64,000 bases of DNA from Pirellulales bacterium (GTDB taxonomy: Bacteria > Planctomycetota > Planctomycetia > Pirellulales > UBA1268): positions 1 through 64,000 of the forward strand of contig JADHNY010000007.1 of NCBI GenBank assembly GCA_016779265.1, given 5' to 3'. Under the pieces are notes generated by a model. The model was not told where the DNA came from, made no database searches, and saw nothing but the letters and a program-made list of their open reading frames with translations. Positions 18,245 through 26,978 of the stretch are shown one piece after another; the stretch's first letter is position 1; each line of letters starts with the position of its first letter. Made by a program: the position numbers and the translations under genes.

Positions 18245-20272
18245 TCAGGCCCCCATTTCCGCCTCAGCCTCGGCATGATCCTGTAGGTGCTGTCCATTCC
18301 TGTAGATCAGGGCGATCGGAATGAAGACCACGCCCGCCGCGGCCATGCAGCCTGTCCAGAACCAGAAATAATCGGCGCCTTCGAGGGTGACGAGACCTCC
18401 GATTGAGGTGTCGGCATCGATTCGCGTTTCCGGCGCCTCACCGCGATCCGCCTCAACCTGCCGCTTTCCCTCCTCGCCACGGAGTTCGATGATCCGCTTC
18501 TCTCGCCAGGTCAGCGGCTTGTCTTTGAGCCGAGCTGCTTCCTCAGGATCAGCCCGTACCACCGTGGCATGGAGCACGATGTCGTCAGGCGTGAGCCGCG
18601 CCGCGTCTGGGCCATCAGCAACGAGCCGATAGCGGTCACGCGTGATGCGGTGGTAGCCGATCGGCTGACCAGCTGAATCGTTCACCCCGTTGAGCAGCTC
18701 AAGACCTGCCTCATCAGCAGGGAGTTCTTTGGCCGCATCATCGTCTGCCGACGCGAAGAAGGCCGCATCGATCCGCTCCTTGGCTGCCGCCAACGCTTCG
18801 TCTTCCTGTGTGGACACCGCTACCAACGAACCGAACCGATTGAAAGCCAGCACGGCATCGTCTGGCGTGCCAAAGTTCCCGTCACCACCGGCAAGGCGTA
18901 TCTCACGCACGGTGGCAGACTCCTCGATGTACTCCCAGGCATCACGGCGTTCGAGATCGACCACACGAATCTTTCTCCCGGCCACATCCTCAGACTGACC
19001 CTCCGCCGTTGGCTCAAGCTGCGTCGCCTCTGCCACGAGCCCACTGATGCCTGGCACCTGGATGGAGTGGTTGACCGCCGCGGTCACAAAGTTGCCTAGC
19101 GAAACGGAGAACAGCCACACAGCCATGATCACCGATTTCATCGTCTTTGGAGCCTGGGCATAGGAGAACTCCAGGCCCGTGATCGAGATCATGATTTCGG
19201 CAGCTGTCACGATCACATAGCCAAGAAACTGCCAGGCCACGCTCGGCCGTCCGCCTTCGTCAATCCAGCCCTGAACCACCGCCGACAACCCAAAGCCTGC
19301 CGCCATCACAAACAGCCCGATGCCGATCTTGCGAAGCGGTGTGAGCGGAAAGACTCGGTCGATCGCCGGATACACGAGAAACTGAAACAGCGGAATCATC
19401 GCCATCACCAGCAGCGGATTGAGCACCTGGATCTGTGACGGAAGCCACTCGATCCCCAGCCACTGCAGGTTCATGTCTTCCGCCTGCAACACCCAGGCAG
19501 AACTCGTCTGGTCAAACAGCGCCCAGAAGACAGCGATCACCAGATAGACCATGCCCAGCCGCAGAATCGTCATCAGTCCGTTGCGGCTAAAGACCTCCTT
19601 CAGGAAGGCTAGGCCTCCCGCCGGCACATGGATGAAGGTGTTGCGTCCGAGCCAGAACATCAGGGTGGCGATTGCCATCAACACACCGGGCACACCAAAC
19701 GCCACATGCGGCCCGTACCATTCCAAGAGCCAGGGTGTGAGGATCGTGGAGAGGGTCGAGCCGAAGTTGATTGAGAAGTAGAACCACTGATAGACCTTCT
19801 CCATCAGATGCTGGTTCCGCGTGCCAAACTGGTCGCCCACATGGGCCGAGACGCACGGCTTGATGCCGCCGGATCCCAGGGCAATCAGAAACAACCCCAG
19901 CCACATCCACTGCTCAGGCGAGAGGCCGCTCCCCCCCATCAACGCCAGCGCCAGGTGCCCCAGGCAGTAAAGCACCGACACGACCATAATGATCCGGTAC
20001 TTGCCGGTCACCGCATCGGAGAGAATGGCCCCAATGATGGGAAAAAAATAGACCCACGAGGAGAAGGTGTGGTAGTGCTCCTGGGCCTCCGCCTTGCTCA
20101 TCGCCGGCAGAATGGTCTCGCCCATCAGATGCAGATAGCGAAACATGAAGACGGTCAGGATCGTCCGCATGCCATAGTAGCTAAACCGTTCGGCAGCCTC
20201 GTTGCCGATGATGTACGGGATGCCCGGAGGCATCTTGTCGGTGTCTGGTGGTGTGGTCTGATAGTCGGCCAT
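18245..20272 (-). CDS. POT/PTR family peptide MFS transporter with large hydrophilic insertion
   Basis: IPYIIGNEAAERFSYYGMRTILTVFM, LIALGSGGIKPCVSAHVGDQF, FYFSINFGSTLSTILTPWLLE are PTR2 signatures. Confidence 0.92.
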   Translation of the reverse strand: MADYQTTPPDTDKMPPGIPYIIGNEAAERFSYYGMRTILTVFMFRYLHLMGETILPAMSKAEAQEHYHTFSSWVYFFPIIGAILSDAVTGKYRIIMVVSVLYCLGHLALALMGGSGLSPEQWMWLGLFLIALGSGGIKPCVSAHVGDQFGTRNQHLMEKVYQWFYFSINFGSTLSTILTPWLLEWYGPHVAFGVPGVLMAIATLMFWLGRNTFIHVPAGGLAFLKEVFSRNGLMTILRLGMVYLVIAVFWALFDQTSSAWVLQAEDMNLQWLGIEWLPSQIQVLNPLLVMAMIPLFQFLVYPAIDRVFPLTPLRKIGIGLFVMAAGFGLSAVVQGWIDEGGRPSVAWQFLGYVIVTAAEIMISITGLEFSYAQAPKTMKSVIMAVWLFSVSLGNFVTAAVNHSIQVPGISGLVAEATQLEPTAEGQSEDVAGRKIRVVDLERRDAWEYIEESATVREIRLAGGDGNFGTPDDAVLAFNRFGSLVAVSTQEDEALAAAKERIDAAFFASADDDAAKELPADEAGLELLNGVNDSAGQPIGYHRITRDRYRLVADGPDAARLTPDDIVLHATVVRADPEEAARLKDKPLTWREKRIIELRGEEGKRQVEADRGEAPETRIDADTSIGGLVTLEGADYFWFWTGCMAAAGVVFIPIALIYRNGQHLQDHAEAEAEMGA

Positions 20273-20320
20273 AGGTTCCTCCCGCGGACAAGATAGCCGA
20301 AATCACGGCAGTGGCATGAG

Positions 20321-21151
20321 ATGGATGCACCAGAACGGATCACAAGTTCTGCCAACCCGCGGGTGAAGGCAGCTGCCCGCCTGCGGGATGCCGCAGAGCG
20401 TCGCACGCGAGGGCTGACCCTGATCGATGGCCGGCGTGAAGTTGAGCGAGCGGCAGCGGCGGGCGTGCGGTTTGCAGAGGTGTATGTCGATGAGGCGGCT
20501 CCTCCTCCCGATGCACTCCTCGACCGTCTCATGGCCGCCGGTGGCCAGCCTGTCTGGCTCGCCCCGGCTGCGTTTTCCAAGGTGGCCTACGGAAGTCGTA
20601 ACGAAGGCCTCGTGGCTGTCGCCCAGATCCCCTCGTTTGGACTCGACCAGTTCAGACCCCGCTCCGTTGGCTGCCTGCTCGTCCTCGAAGGGGTTGAGAA
20701 GCCTGGCAACCTCGGTGCCATCCTGAGGACGGCTGATGCCTCAGGCGTCGCCGGTGTGCTCGTCGCTGATGGCCGAACAGACCCCACCAATCCGGCCGTG
20801 ATCCGGGCCAGCCTCGGCACCGTCTTCTCCATACCCCTGGCGGTCGCCTCGGGAGCGGAGTCCATCAACTGGCTCGCCGCGTCTTCTCGTCGTGTTGTGG
20901 TGGCGGTTCCCGAGGCGGGTCAGCCTTGGCATGCGGTGCGCCTGTCTGATGCAGCGATCGTGCTCGGCAGTGAGGCTCATGGCATCTCCGAGGCGTGGCA
21001 GGCGGCTGATGCCGACGGTACGCTCGATCTCTCCGCCGTGACCCTGCCCATGCTCGGTGTGGCCGACAGCCTGAATGTGTCTGCCACCGCGGCGGTGCTT
21101 GCCTACGAAGCATTGCGGCAGGCTTCGGCCGACGCATCGGGCAGTAGCTGA
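20321..21151 (+). CDS. TrmH/SpoU family RNA methyltransferase
   Basis: EKPGNLGAILRTADASGVAGVLV, IVLGSEAHGIS, LPMLGVADSLNVSATAAVLAYEALRQ: SPOUT motifs 1-3. Confidence 0.93.
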   Translation: MDAPERITSSANPRVKAAARLRDAAERRTRGLTLIDGRREVERAAAAGVRFAEVYVDEAAPPPDALLDRLMAAGGQPVWLAPAAFSKVAYGSRNEGLVAVAQIPSFGLDQFRPRSVGCLLVLEGVEKPGNLGAILRTADASGVAGVLVADGRTDPTNPAVIRASLGTVFSIPLAVASGAESINWLAASSRRVVVAVPEAGQPWHAVRLSDAAIVLGSEAHGISEAWQAADADGTLDLSAVTLPMLGVADSLNVSATAAVLAYEALRQASADASGSS

Positions 21152-21214
21152 TTGCTTCACCCCGTTCCTGAATGCCCCCGCATCTGTCCGCTTCCTTTCT
21201 CTCAGGTCTGCCAC

Positions 21215-22486
21215 GTGACTGCTTCTCTTCCTGCTGATCTCTTTGAACGGCTCACCCACACCGTCGATGCCGAGGGTGTGCCGGCCATGCTCTCCGCCCT
21301 CGGCGAAGAACTTGTCCGCGACCGCCGGTGGCATGCCTTGTTTGACCTGCGGCTGATCGAGGCCCGCTTTGCCCAAGGGCTGCCTGTCGTCGGCGAGACC
21401 GGTGTGCTCCCAGCAGCGGCGCGTGATGCCTTTGAAGAGCGGTCGCGTCTGGCATGCCTGGAGGTGGGCTGGCCACTGCTGGAAGAAGGTCAGGTCGCGT
21501 CTGCCTGGATGTATCTGCGAGCCTCCGCAGAGCTCGAAGACGTCGCCAGTCGACTCGAGCAGGTGGCGAGCACGCTGGAAGGACGTGAGGACGATGACGC
21601 CCGACGTCTGCTCGAAGAGCTGGTGCACGTCACCCTTTGGGAAGCAGTGCATCCTCCGTTAGGACTCAAGCTGCTGCTCGTCCACAACGGCACCTGCAAC
21701 ACGGTGACTGCCTACGATCAGTCGGTCAGTCGACTGCCGCCAGCGCGTCAGGCAGCGGCAGCAGAAGTGATGGTCAACCACCTCACCGAAGAACTGATCG
21801 CCAATCTCCAGAGTGACCTCACCCGCCGAGGTCTGAAGGTGGCAGACATCACCACCCTGCCCGGACTGCTCGAGGCTGCCGGTGACCCCGCCGCACCTCT
21901 CGGCCCACACGTCGACGTCTCGCACCTGCACTCAGTGCTCCGATTTGGACGCGTCTGCACCGACGCTGGCATCCTGCAGAAGAGTCTCGACCTGGCGGTC
22001 TACGCCGACCGTCTGCCTGAAGAGCTGCGGTATCCAGGCGATGGCCCGTTCACTGAGATGGCGAAGGCGTCGCGACTGTTCTACGGGGCCTGCCTGGGAG
22101 AAGCGATCGAGGAGGCCGTGTCCTTCTTCACCGAAAAGGCTGCACTCGGGCCAGCCGGATCCGAGCCAGACGCGGCGACCTCCCGTGGGCCGCTCGAACA
22201 GCTGGCAACGGAGTATCTGATCGTGCTGCTCGCTCGTGGTGGCCGGCCGGCCGCGGCCCTCGAGCATGCCCTTGCCTACCTGCCGAAAGCGGGTGAACAG
22301 GCGGCCTCAACTGGACTGGTGCCACCGGTGGTTCAGCTTGCGGTGGCGGCTGAAGCGGCGGAGCCCGGCTGCATGCAGCGACTGCTCGATGCCTGCCGCG
22401 AGCGGGGTGATGCGGTCACGTTTGCGCAGGCACTCGCTGTTGGCGGTGCAGCACAAACCGCACACACGAACAGCAGCAGCGACTGA
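21215..22486 (+). CDS. Conserved-looking hypothetical protein
   Basis: 424-codon ORF from GTG at 21215 (MTASLPADLFERLTHTVDAEGVPAM...); no family recognised. Confidence 0.7.
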   Translation: MTASLPADLFERLTHTVDAEGVPAMLSALGEELVRDRRWHALFDLRLIEARFAQGLPVVGETGVLPAAARDAFEERSRLACLEVGWPLLEEGQVASAWMYLRASAELEDVASRLEQVASTLEGREDDDARRLLEELVHVTLWEAVHPPLGLKLLLVHNGTCNTVTAYDQSVSRLPPARQAAAAEVMVNHLTEELIANLQSDLTRRGLKVADITTLPGLLEAAGDPAAPLGPHVDVSHLHSVLRFGRVCTDAGILQKSLDLAVYADRLPEELRYPGDGPFTEMAKASRLFYGACLGEAIEEAVSFFTEKAALGPAGSEPDAATSRGPLEQLATEYLIVLLARGGRPAAALEHALAYLPKAGEQAASTGLVPPVVQLAVAAEAAEPGCMQRLLDACRERGDAVTFAQALAVGGAAQTAHTNSSSD

Positions 22487-22514
22487 CCGCTGTCGGCCGG
22501 ACCGCCGCACGCCT

Positions 22515-22531
22515 CCCTGCTGCCAGCAGGG
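22515..22531. terminator. Possible bidirectional terminator hairpin between convergent genes
   Basis: CCCTGCT-GCC-AGCAGGG between the end of the + CDS (22486) and the end of the - CDS (22532); no T tract. Confidence 0.35.
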
Positions 22532-23137
22532 CTACCACCAGGCAGACGTCGGTGTCTTGCAGCCACGGCAGACGCTGACCGGCCCGTAGCCCGCACGCGC
22601 TGGTGGCTGGAAGCCACGGCATGGTGGCAGCTGCCACGGCATCAGCAGTTCCTGCATCTCGTGACCACCACAGTAGCCTCGCCAGCGGTTGCACGAATCA
22701 CAGGGATCGCAGCGGAGCGGCTCGCTGTGATACGCACCCCAGTATCGTGGCCCGCAGCCGCAGCCATCGAAGCTGGGATGCTTCTTCTGAATCTCCGCAC
22801 ACCGCTTGCTCAGCTCTGCCTGCTTTTCCGCTCGCCAGCAGGCAAACGACTCCCGCAGCGAGCCGTCACAGAGCTGTCGCACATCGGCGATTTTGTGCCA
22901 GCGAGGCATCTGAAAGTCAGGCTTGGCATGCCAGTCTGCAAGTGGATTCCAGTTTGCCACCCGGTCCCAGTTGAGAAACGGATTGCGTTCGGCAAAGGGA
23001 CGCAGCCCCGCGAGCGGATGGCAGTCAGGACAGTCATAGCTGTCGCCACCGGCTGCAGATGCAGATCCCACCAGCATCACGACCAGCAGGCCCCAGAAAC
23101 TCACCCCACGTCCAAACGCTTGCCACGTGCGTCGCAT
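22532..23137 (-). CDS. Secreted Cys/Trp-rich hypothetical protein
   Basis: Signal-like GVSFWGLLVVMLVGSASA; multiple CxxC-type motifs (CPDC, CDPCDSC, CGCG, CRGC). Confidence 0.7.
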   Translation of the reverse strand: MRRTWQAFGRGVSFWGLLVVMLVGSASAAGGDSYDCPDCHPLAGLRPFAERNPFLNWDRVANWNPLADWHAKPDFQMPRWHKIADVRQLCDGSLRESFACWRAEKQAELSKRCAEIQKKHPSFDGCGCGPRYWGAYHSEPLRCDPCDSCNRWRGYCGGHEMQELLMPWQLPPCRGFQPPARAGYGPVSVCRGCKTPTSAWW

Positions 23138-23234
23138 CGCATCCCCCCTGCGTCATGCATCCACCTCATCTATGAAGTGGCATCGGCATCGGTCGTAGGC
23201 AGAATCGACAAAATCCGCATGATGCGGCGAATCG

Positions 23235-23912
23235 CTACCCCACCAGTTCAATCGACGACCACGTGGTTGGGTCGCTGTCCCACGGGTATTCCGGTGGGGC
23301 AAACAGGGGAATCTGCCCAAGGCGGCGATCGACCACCGCTGCAAAGAATCCGAGCGTTGACTGCTCGTCAGGATCCCAGCCGGGAACAGCCGCCGCTGAG
23401 AGAACGGCATCGATCTGCCAGCCATCCGGCCGCAGCTGCGAGGTCACGTCCGCCACGCCGGCGGCGAGTGTCGCCGGCAGCTGCATCAGCTCACCATCAG
23501 CTCCTGGCACCACGCTTGACCGTGGAATGGCTGCAGCCACCGCCAACGGATCCTTGGCCTGACGCCCACCACCTGTCGGCAGCAGGGCCAGCCGCCGACA
23601 GAACCGCCCTGCCCGATGGCTCTCACCGGTCGGCCGTGTTGCCAGCCAGAGATGCAGGCCGTCGCTGTCCTCTGGCTTGGTCGCATGACACCACCGCGTG
23701 CTGTCGACGCCACGTGCAACCGCCCGCACCACGAGCCCATCTGGATGCCAACCAATCGCAAGCGTGCAGACATCGGGCACACCAACGACACCTGCAAGCG
23801 AGGGGAGCTGACAGCGAGTCGCCTGCCGTTCGTCAAACGCAGCAAGCTTAGGCAGCTTCTGGCAGGGAAAGCGAAAGCGGAAGACGGCAGCTGGATGAAC
23901 AAGCGGCGACAT
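23235..23912 (-). CDS. Hypothetical protein, possibly CBM9-like C-terminal region
   Basis: IDAVLSAAAVPGWDPDEQSTLGFFAAVVDRRLGQIPLFAPPEYPWDSDPTTWSSIELV resembles CBM9/DOMON-like endings; weak family assignment. Confidence 0.55.
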   Translation of the reverse strand: MSPLVHPAAVFRFRFPCQKLPKLAAFDERQATRCQLPSLAGVVGVPDVCTLAIGWHPDGLVVRAVARGVDSTRWCHATKPEDSDGLHLWLATRPTGESHRAGRFCRRLALLPTGGGRQAKDPLAVAAAIPRSSVVPGADGELMQLPATLAAGVADVTSQLRPDGWQIDAVLSAAAVPGWDPDEQSTLGFFAAVVDRRLGQIPLFAPPEYPWDSDPTTWSSIELVG

Positions 23913-24061
23913 AGCAGGGGTGCCCCCAAGGCAGGGCGATGCGGAAGGTAGCCAACGGATCCCGACGACACACAGACCATGCCGCCGACCGCCGGAAGAA
24001 CCGCGAAGTATACTCGTCTGGAGCCGGTGGCCGGCGTCCCTGATCAAGGAAGACTTACCCC

Positions 24062-25558
24062 GTGCGAGTGCTGCAGGTTGCCAGCGAGGCTGCCCCTTTT
24101 GCCAAGACCGGTGGCCTTGCGGATGTTGCGGGGTCGTTGCCGGCTGCACTCGAACGGATCGGCTGCGACTGCACCCTGATCATGCCTGCCTACAGGCAGG
24201 TCTTTGAAGCGGGCATCCCCATCGAAAAGACCGAACTGGTCTTCGACGTTCCCGTTGGACAGCGACATCTCCGGGCAGAGATCTTTCGCTCGACACTGCC
24301 CGGCTCCAACGTGCCGGTCTACTTCGTCGGCAATGAAGCCTGCTTTGGCCGCCCCACGCTCTACGGTGGCGGGCATGACTACCCCGATAACGCAGAGCGG
24401 TTCATCCTCTTCTCGCGGGCCGCGATGGAGCTGGCAGGTCGTCTTGAAAAGCCCTTCGACGTTCTGCATGGGCACGACTGGCAGGCGGGCCTGATCCCAG
24501 CCTATCGCCGGCTGCTCTATCAGGCCTGGCCGATGCTCGCCCACGCTGTCACGGTTCAGACCATCCACAACATGGCCTACCAGGGCACGTTCTGGCACTG
24601 GGACATGCTGCTCACTGGTATCGATTGGAAGTACTTCAACTGGAAGCAGATGGAGTGCCACGGCCAGCTGAACTTCCTCAAGACTGGTCTCGTGTTTGCA
24701 GACGCAATCACCACGGTCAGTCCGACCTATGCCCGCGAGATCACCGAAGCTCCCGGCGGCTGCGGGCTCGAAGGCGTGGTGGCATCCCGCGCCGAGGTGC
24801 TCTCAGGCATCGTCAACGGCATCGACACAACTGTCTGGGATCCCCAGTCGGATCCTCTAATCCCACGGCACTACCATGCCGCAGACACGTCCTCCGGAAA
24901 GGATGCCGCCCGCATCGCCCTGGCTGCACGGCTTGGTCACCCCGCGCCAGATCCCAGGCCACTGGTCTCCTTCGTTGGCAGGCTTGCCGAGCAGAAGGGT
25001 GTCGACCTACTCGTCGAAATGATCGCTCGAGTCGCAGCCAATGGCCGTGCCCACTTTGTGATCCTGGGCACCGGCGACCCCGGCCACGAGGAGGCCCTCC
25101 GTCGGCTGGCTGCGACCTACCCAGGCACGGTTGACGTGGTGATCGGCTTTGATGAGCTGCTTGCCCACCTGATTCAGGCCGCCAGCGACATCGTGCTGAT
25201 GCCCAGCCGCTTTGAGCCCTGCGGCTTAAGTCAGCTCTACGCCTTCCGCTACGGGGCCATTCCCGTGGTGCGGGCCACCGGCGGCCTGGTCGACACCGTC
25301 GTTGACGCCACACCCGAGAGTCTGGCGAATGGCACCGCGAGTGGGTTTGTGTTTGAGTCGTACAACGCAGTCGCCCTCGAACAGGCGCTCACCCGAGCCC
25401 TCGACGCTCATGCCGACGCTGCCACCTGGCAGCGGCTCGTCACCAGCGTGATGCAGCAAGACTGGTCATGGGACACTAGCGGCCGCAATTACCTGGAACT
25501 CTACACGCAGGTGCTCGCCCGCTCACAAGCCGAGCCCACCTTCGAGCCCGAGACCTAG
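24062..25558 (+). CDS. glgA: Glycogen synthase
   Basis: GTG start; [85 protein letters not shown]. Confidence 0.96.
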   Translation: MRVLQVASEAAPFAKTGGLADVAGSLPAALERIGCDCTLIMPAYRQVFEAGIPIEKTELVFDVPVGQRHLRAEIFRSTLPGSNVPVYFVGNEACFGRPTLYGGGHDYPDNAERFILFSRAAMELAGRLEKPFDVLHGHDWQAGLIPAYRRLLYQAWPMLAHAVTVQTIHNMAYQGTFWHWDMLLTGIDWKYFNWKQMECHGQLNFLKTGLVFADAITTVSPTYAREITEAPGGCGLEGVVASRAEVLSGIVNGIDTTVWDPQSDPLIPRHYHAADTSSGKDAARIALAARLGHPAPDPRPLVSFVGRLAEQKGVDLLVEMIARVAANGRAHFVILGTGDPGHEEALRRLAATYPGTVDVVIGFDELLAHLIQAASDIVLMPSRFEPCGLSQLYAFRYGAIPVVRATGGLVDTVVDATPESLANGTASGFVFESYNAVALEQALTRALDAHADAATWQRLVTSVMQQDWSWDTSGRNYLELYTQVLARSQAEPTFEPET

Positions 25559-25692
25559 TAGTTCCCTTTGGGCTGTTGACCACGAAACACCCCCCGTCAA
25601 TGCACGGTCGATAGTCTGCAGTTGCCGCTCCCTCGGGCGGCCATCATGATGCTTTGGCTCATCATGCATCGTCGTTTCGAGAGAAGGGTTTA

Positions 25693-26760
25693 ATGCCGAA
25701 CGCTACGTGTCGCGGGCTGGGGCTAGCTTTCCAGACGTTTGCCTTGGTGGTTGCTGCCACGGCAGTCGCTGAAGAGACCGCGTCGCTGACGCCTGGACCG
25801 ATTCCGGTGATCTTCGACACGGACATCACCGGCGACTGTGACGATGTGCTCGCGTTGGCGATGCTGCATGCGCTGGCCGATCGGGGGGAGTGCCAGATCG
25901 AAGCGGTCACGATCTCAAAGATCAACCCACTCGCCGCCTCCTTTGTCGATGCGGTTAACACGTTCTACGGCCGGGGCGACCTGCCGATCGGTGCAACTCG
26001 CGACGCCCAGCGACGGGAGAGCCGCTACCTCGCGCTGTGCAAAGCCACCGAGCCCGACGGAAGCCAGCGGTATCCACACGACCTGCTCTCGAGTGACCAG
26101 GCCGACGAGGCCGTGCCGCTGCTCCGCCGTACGCTGGCGGCCGCCGAAGACCACCGAATGGTGATCATCCAGGTGGGCATCGCGGCCAACCTTGCCGACC
26201 TGCTCAGCTCACCGCCCGATGCGATCAGCCCACTGACTGGCCAGCAGCTTGTCGAAAAGAAGTGTCGGCTGGCCTCGGTGATGGCTGGCTGCTTTGGTCC
26301 GCTGCCTGAGAAGAAACGTCATCTTGAAGCGAACGTCATCAATGGTATTGCTGCCATGCAGACACTGGCCAACGACTGGCCCGAGAGCGTGCCGATGATC
26401 TGGAGTGACTTCCGTATCGGCCTCGCCACACCGTTTCCCCGTGAGTCGATTGCCCGGGACTTCAACTACGAGCCGCACCACATCGTCCGTGAGGCCTACC
26501 TGCTCCACAGCGGCCCCAACCACGACCGGCCCAGCTGGGATCTCACCAGCGTGCTCCAGGCCATCCGCCCGTTCGATGGCTACTTCGACCTCTCACCCGC
26601 TGGCCGCGTGCAGGTCGACGATGACGGCTTCACCCGTTTTGAGCCACAGCCAAACGGCCGCGACCGCTACCTGATTCTTCACGACGAACAGATCTCCCGC
26701 GTTGTCGCCACCCAGCGAGCACTCACCAGCCAGCCAGCTGTGCAGCCGCCAAGACCGTGA
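25693..26760 (+). CDS. Inosine-uridine nucleoside hydrolase family protein, secreted
   Basis: Signal peptide then PVIFDTDITGDCDDVLALAML Asp-cluster motif. Confidence 0.82.
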   Translation: MPNATCRGLGLAFQTFALVVAATAVAEETASLTPGPIPVIFDTDITGDCDDVLALAMLHALADRGECQIEAVTISKINPLAASFVDAVNTFYGRGDLPIGATRDAQRRESRYLALCKATEPDGSQRYPHDLLSSDQADEAVPLLRRTLAAAEDHRMVIIQVGIAANLADLLSSPPDAISPLTGQQLVEKKCRLASVMAGCFGPLPEKKRHLEANVINGIAAMQTLANDWPESVPMIWSDFRIGLATPFPRESIARDFNYEPHHIVREAYLLHSGPNHDRPSWDLTSVLQAIRPFDGYFDLSPAGRVQVDDDGFTRFEPQPNGRDRYLILHDEQISRVVATQRALTSQPAVQPPRP

Positions 26761-26854
26761 GTGAATCCGCCTTCGCAGTGAGTCCCGCATGAGAAAAGCA
26801 ATCCGCAGCTCTCGAGACAGCGGTGAGCGGGCAGCCTTTCACCGAGTTCTGTAC

Positions 26855-26869
26855 TGGCACATGGCTTGC
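26855..26869 (+). promoter_or_regulatory. Candidate sigma-54 (-24/-12) promoter
   Basis: TGGCAC-atggc-TTGC with GG(-24)/GC(-12) spacing of 10 nt, about 110 bp upstream of the sulfatase start codon. Confidence 0.5.
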
Positions 26870-26978
26870 GGCATCGCGGAGCCGTCGACGGCTGATGCGT
26901 GGTGTCGTGCTCGACGGCGGCTTACACTTGCAGCCCGCGACGTCGCGGCGAGTGAAATCACGCGTGAGGGGAATGACG

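Noticed and set aside
20706-20720. Sigma-54-like motif GCAAcctcgGTGCCA (minus-strand TGGCAC-N5-TTGC)
   Set aside because: Lies inside the conserved NLGAI-encoding region of the TrmH-like gene and points away from any gene start; a chance match that also tempers the 26855 call.
22661-23851. 396-aa plus-strand ORF antisense to two hypothetical genes
   Set aside because: Arg/His/Pro-rich composition, no signal or domain; the minus-strand genes have better starts and signal peptides.
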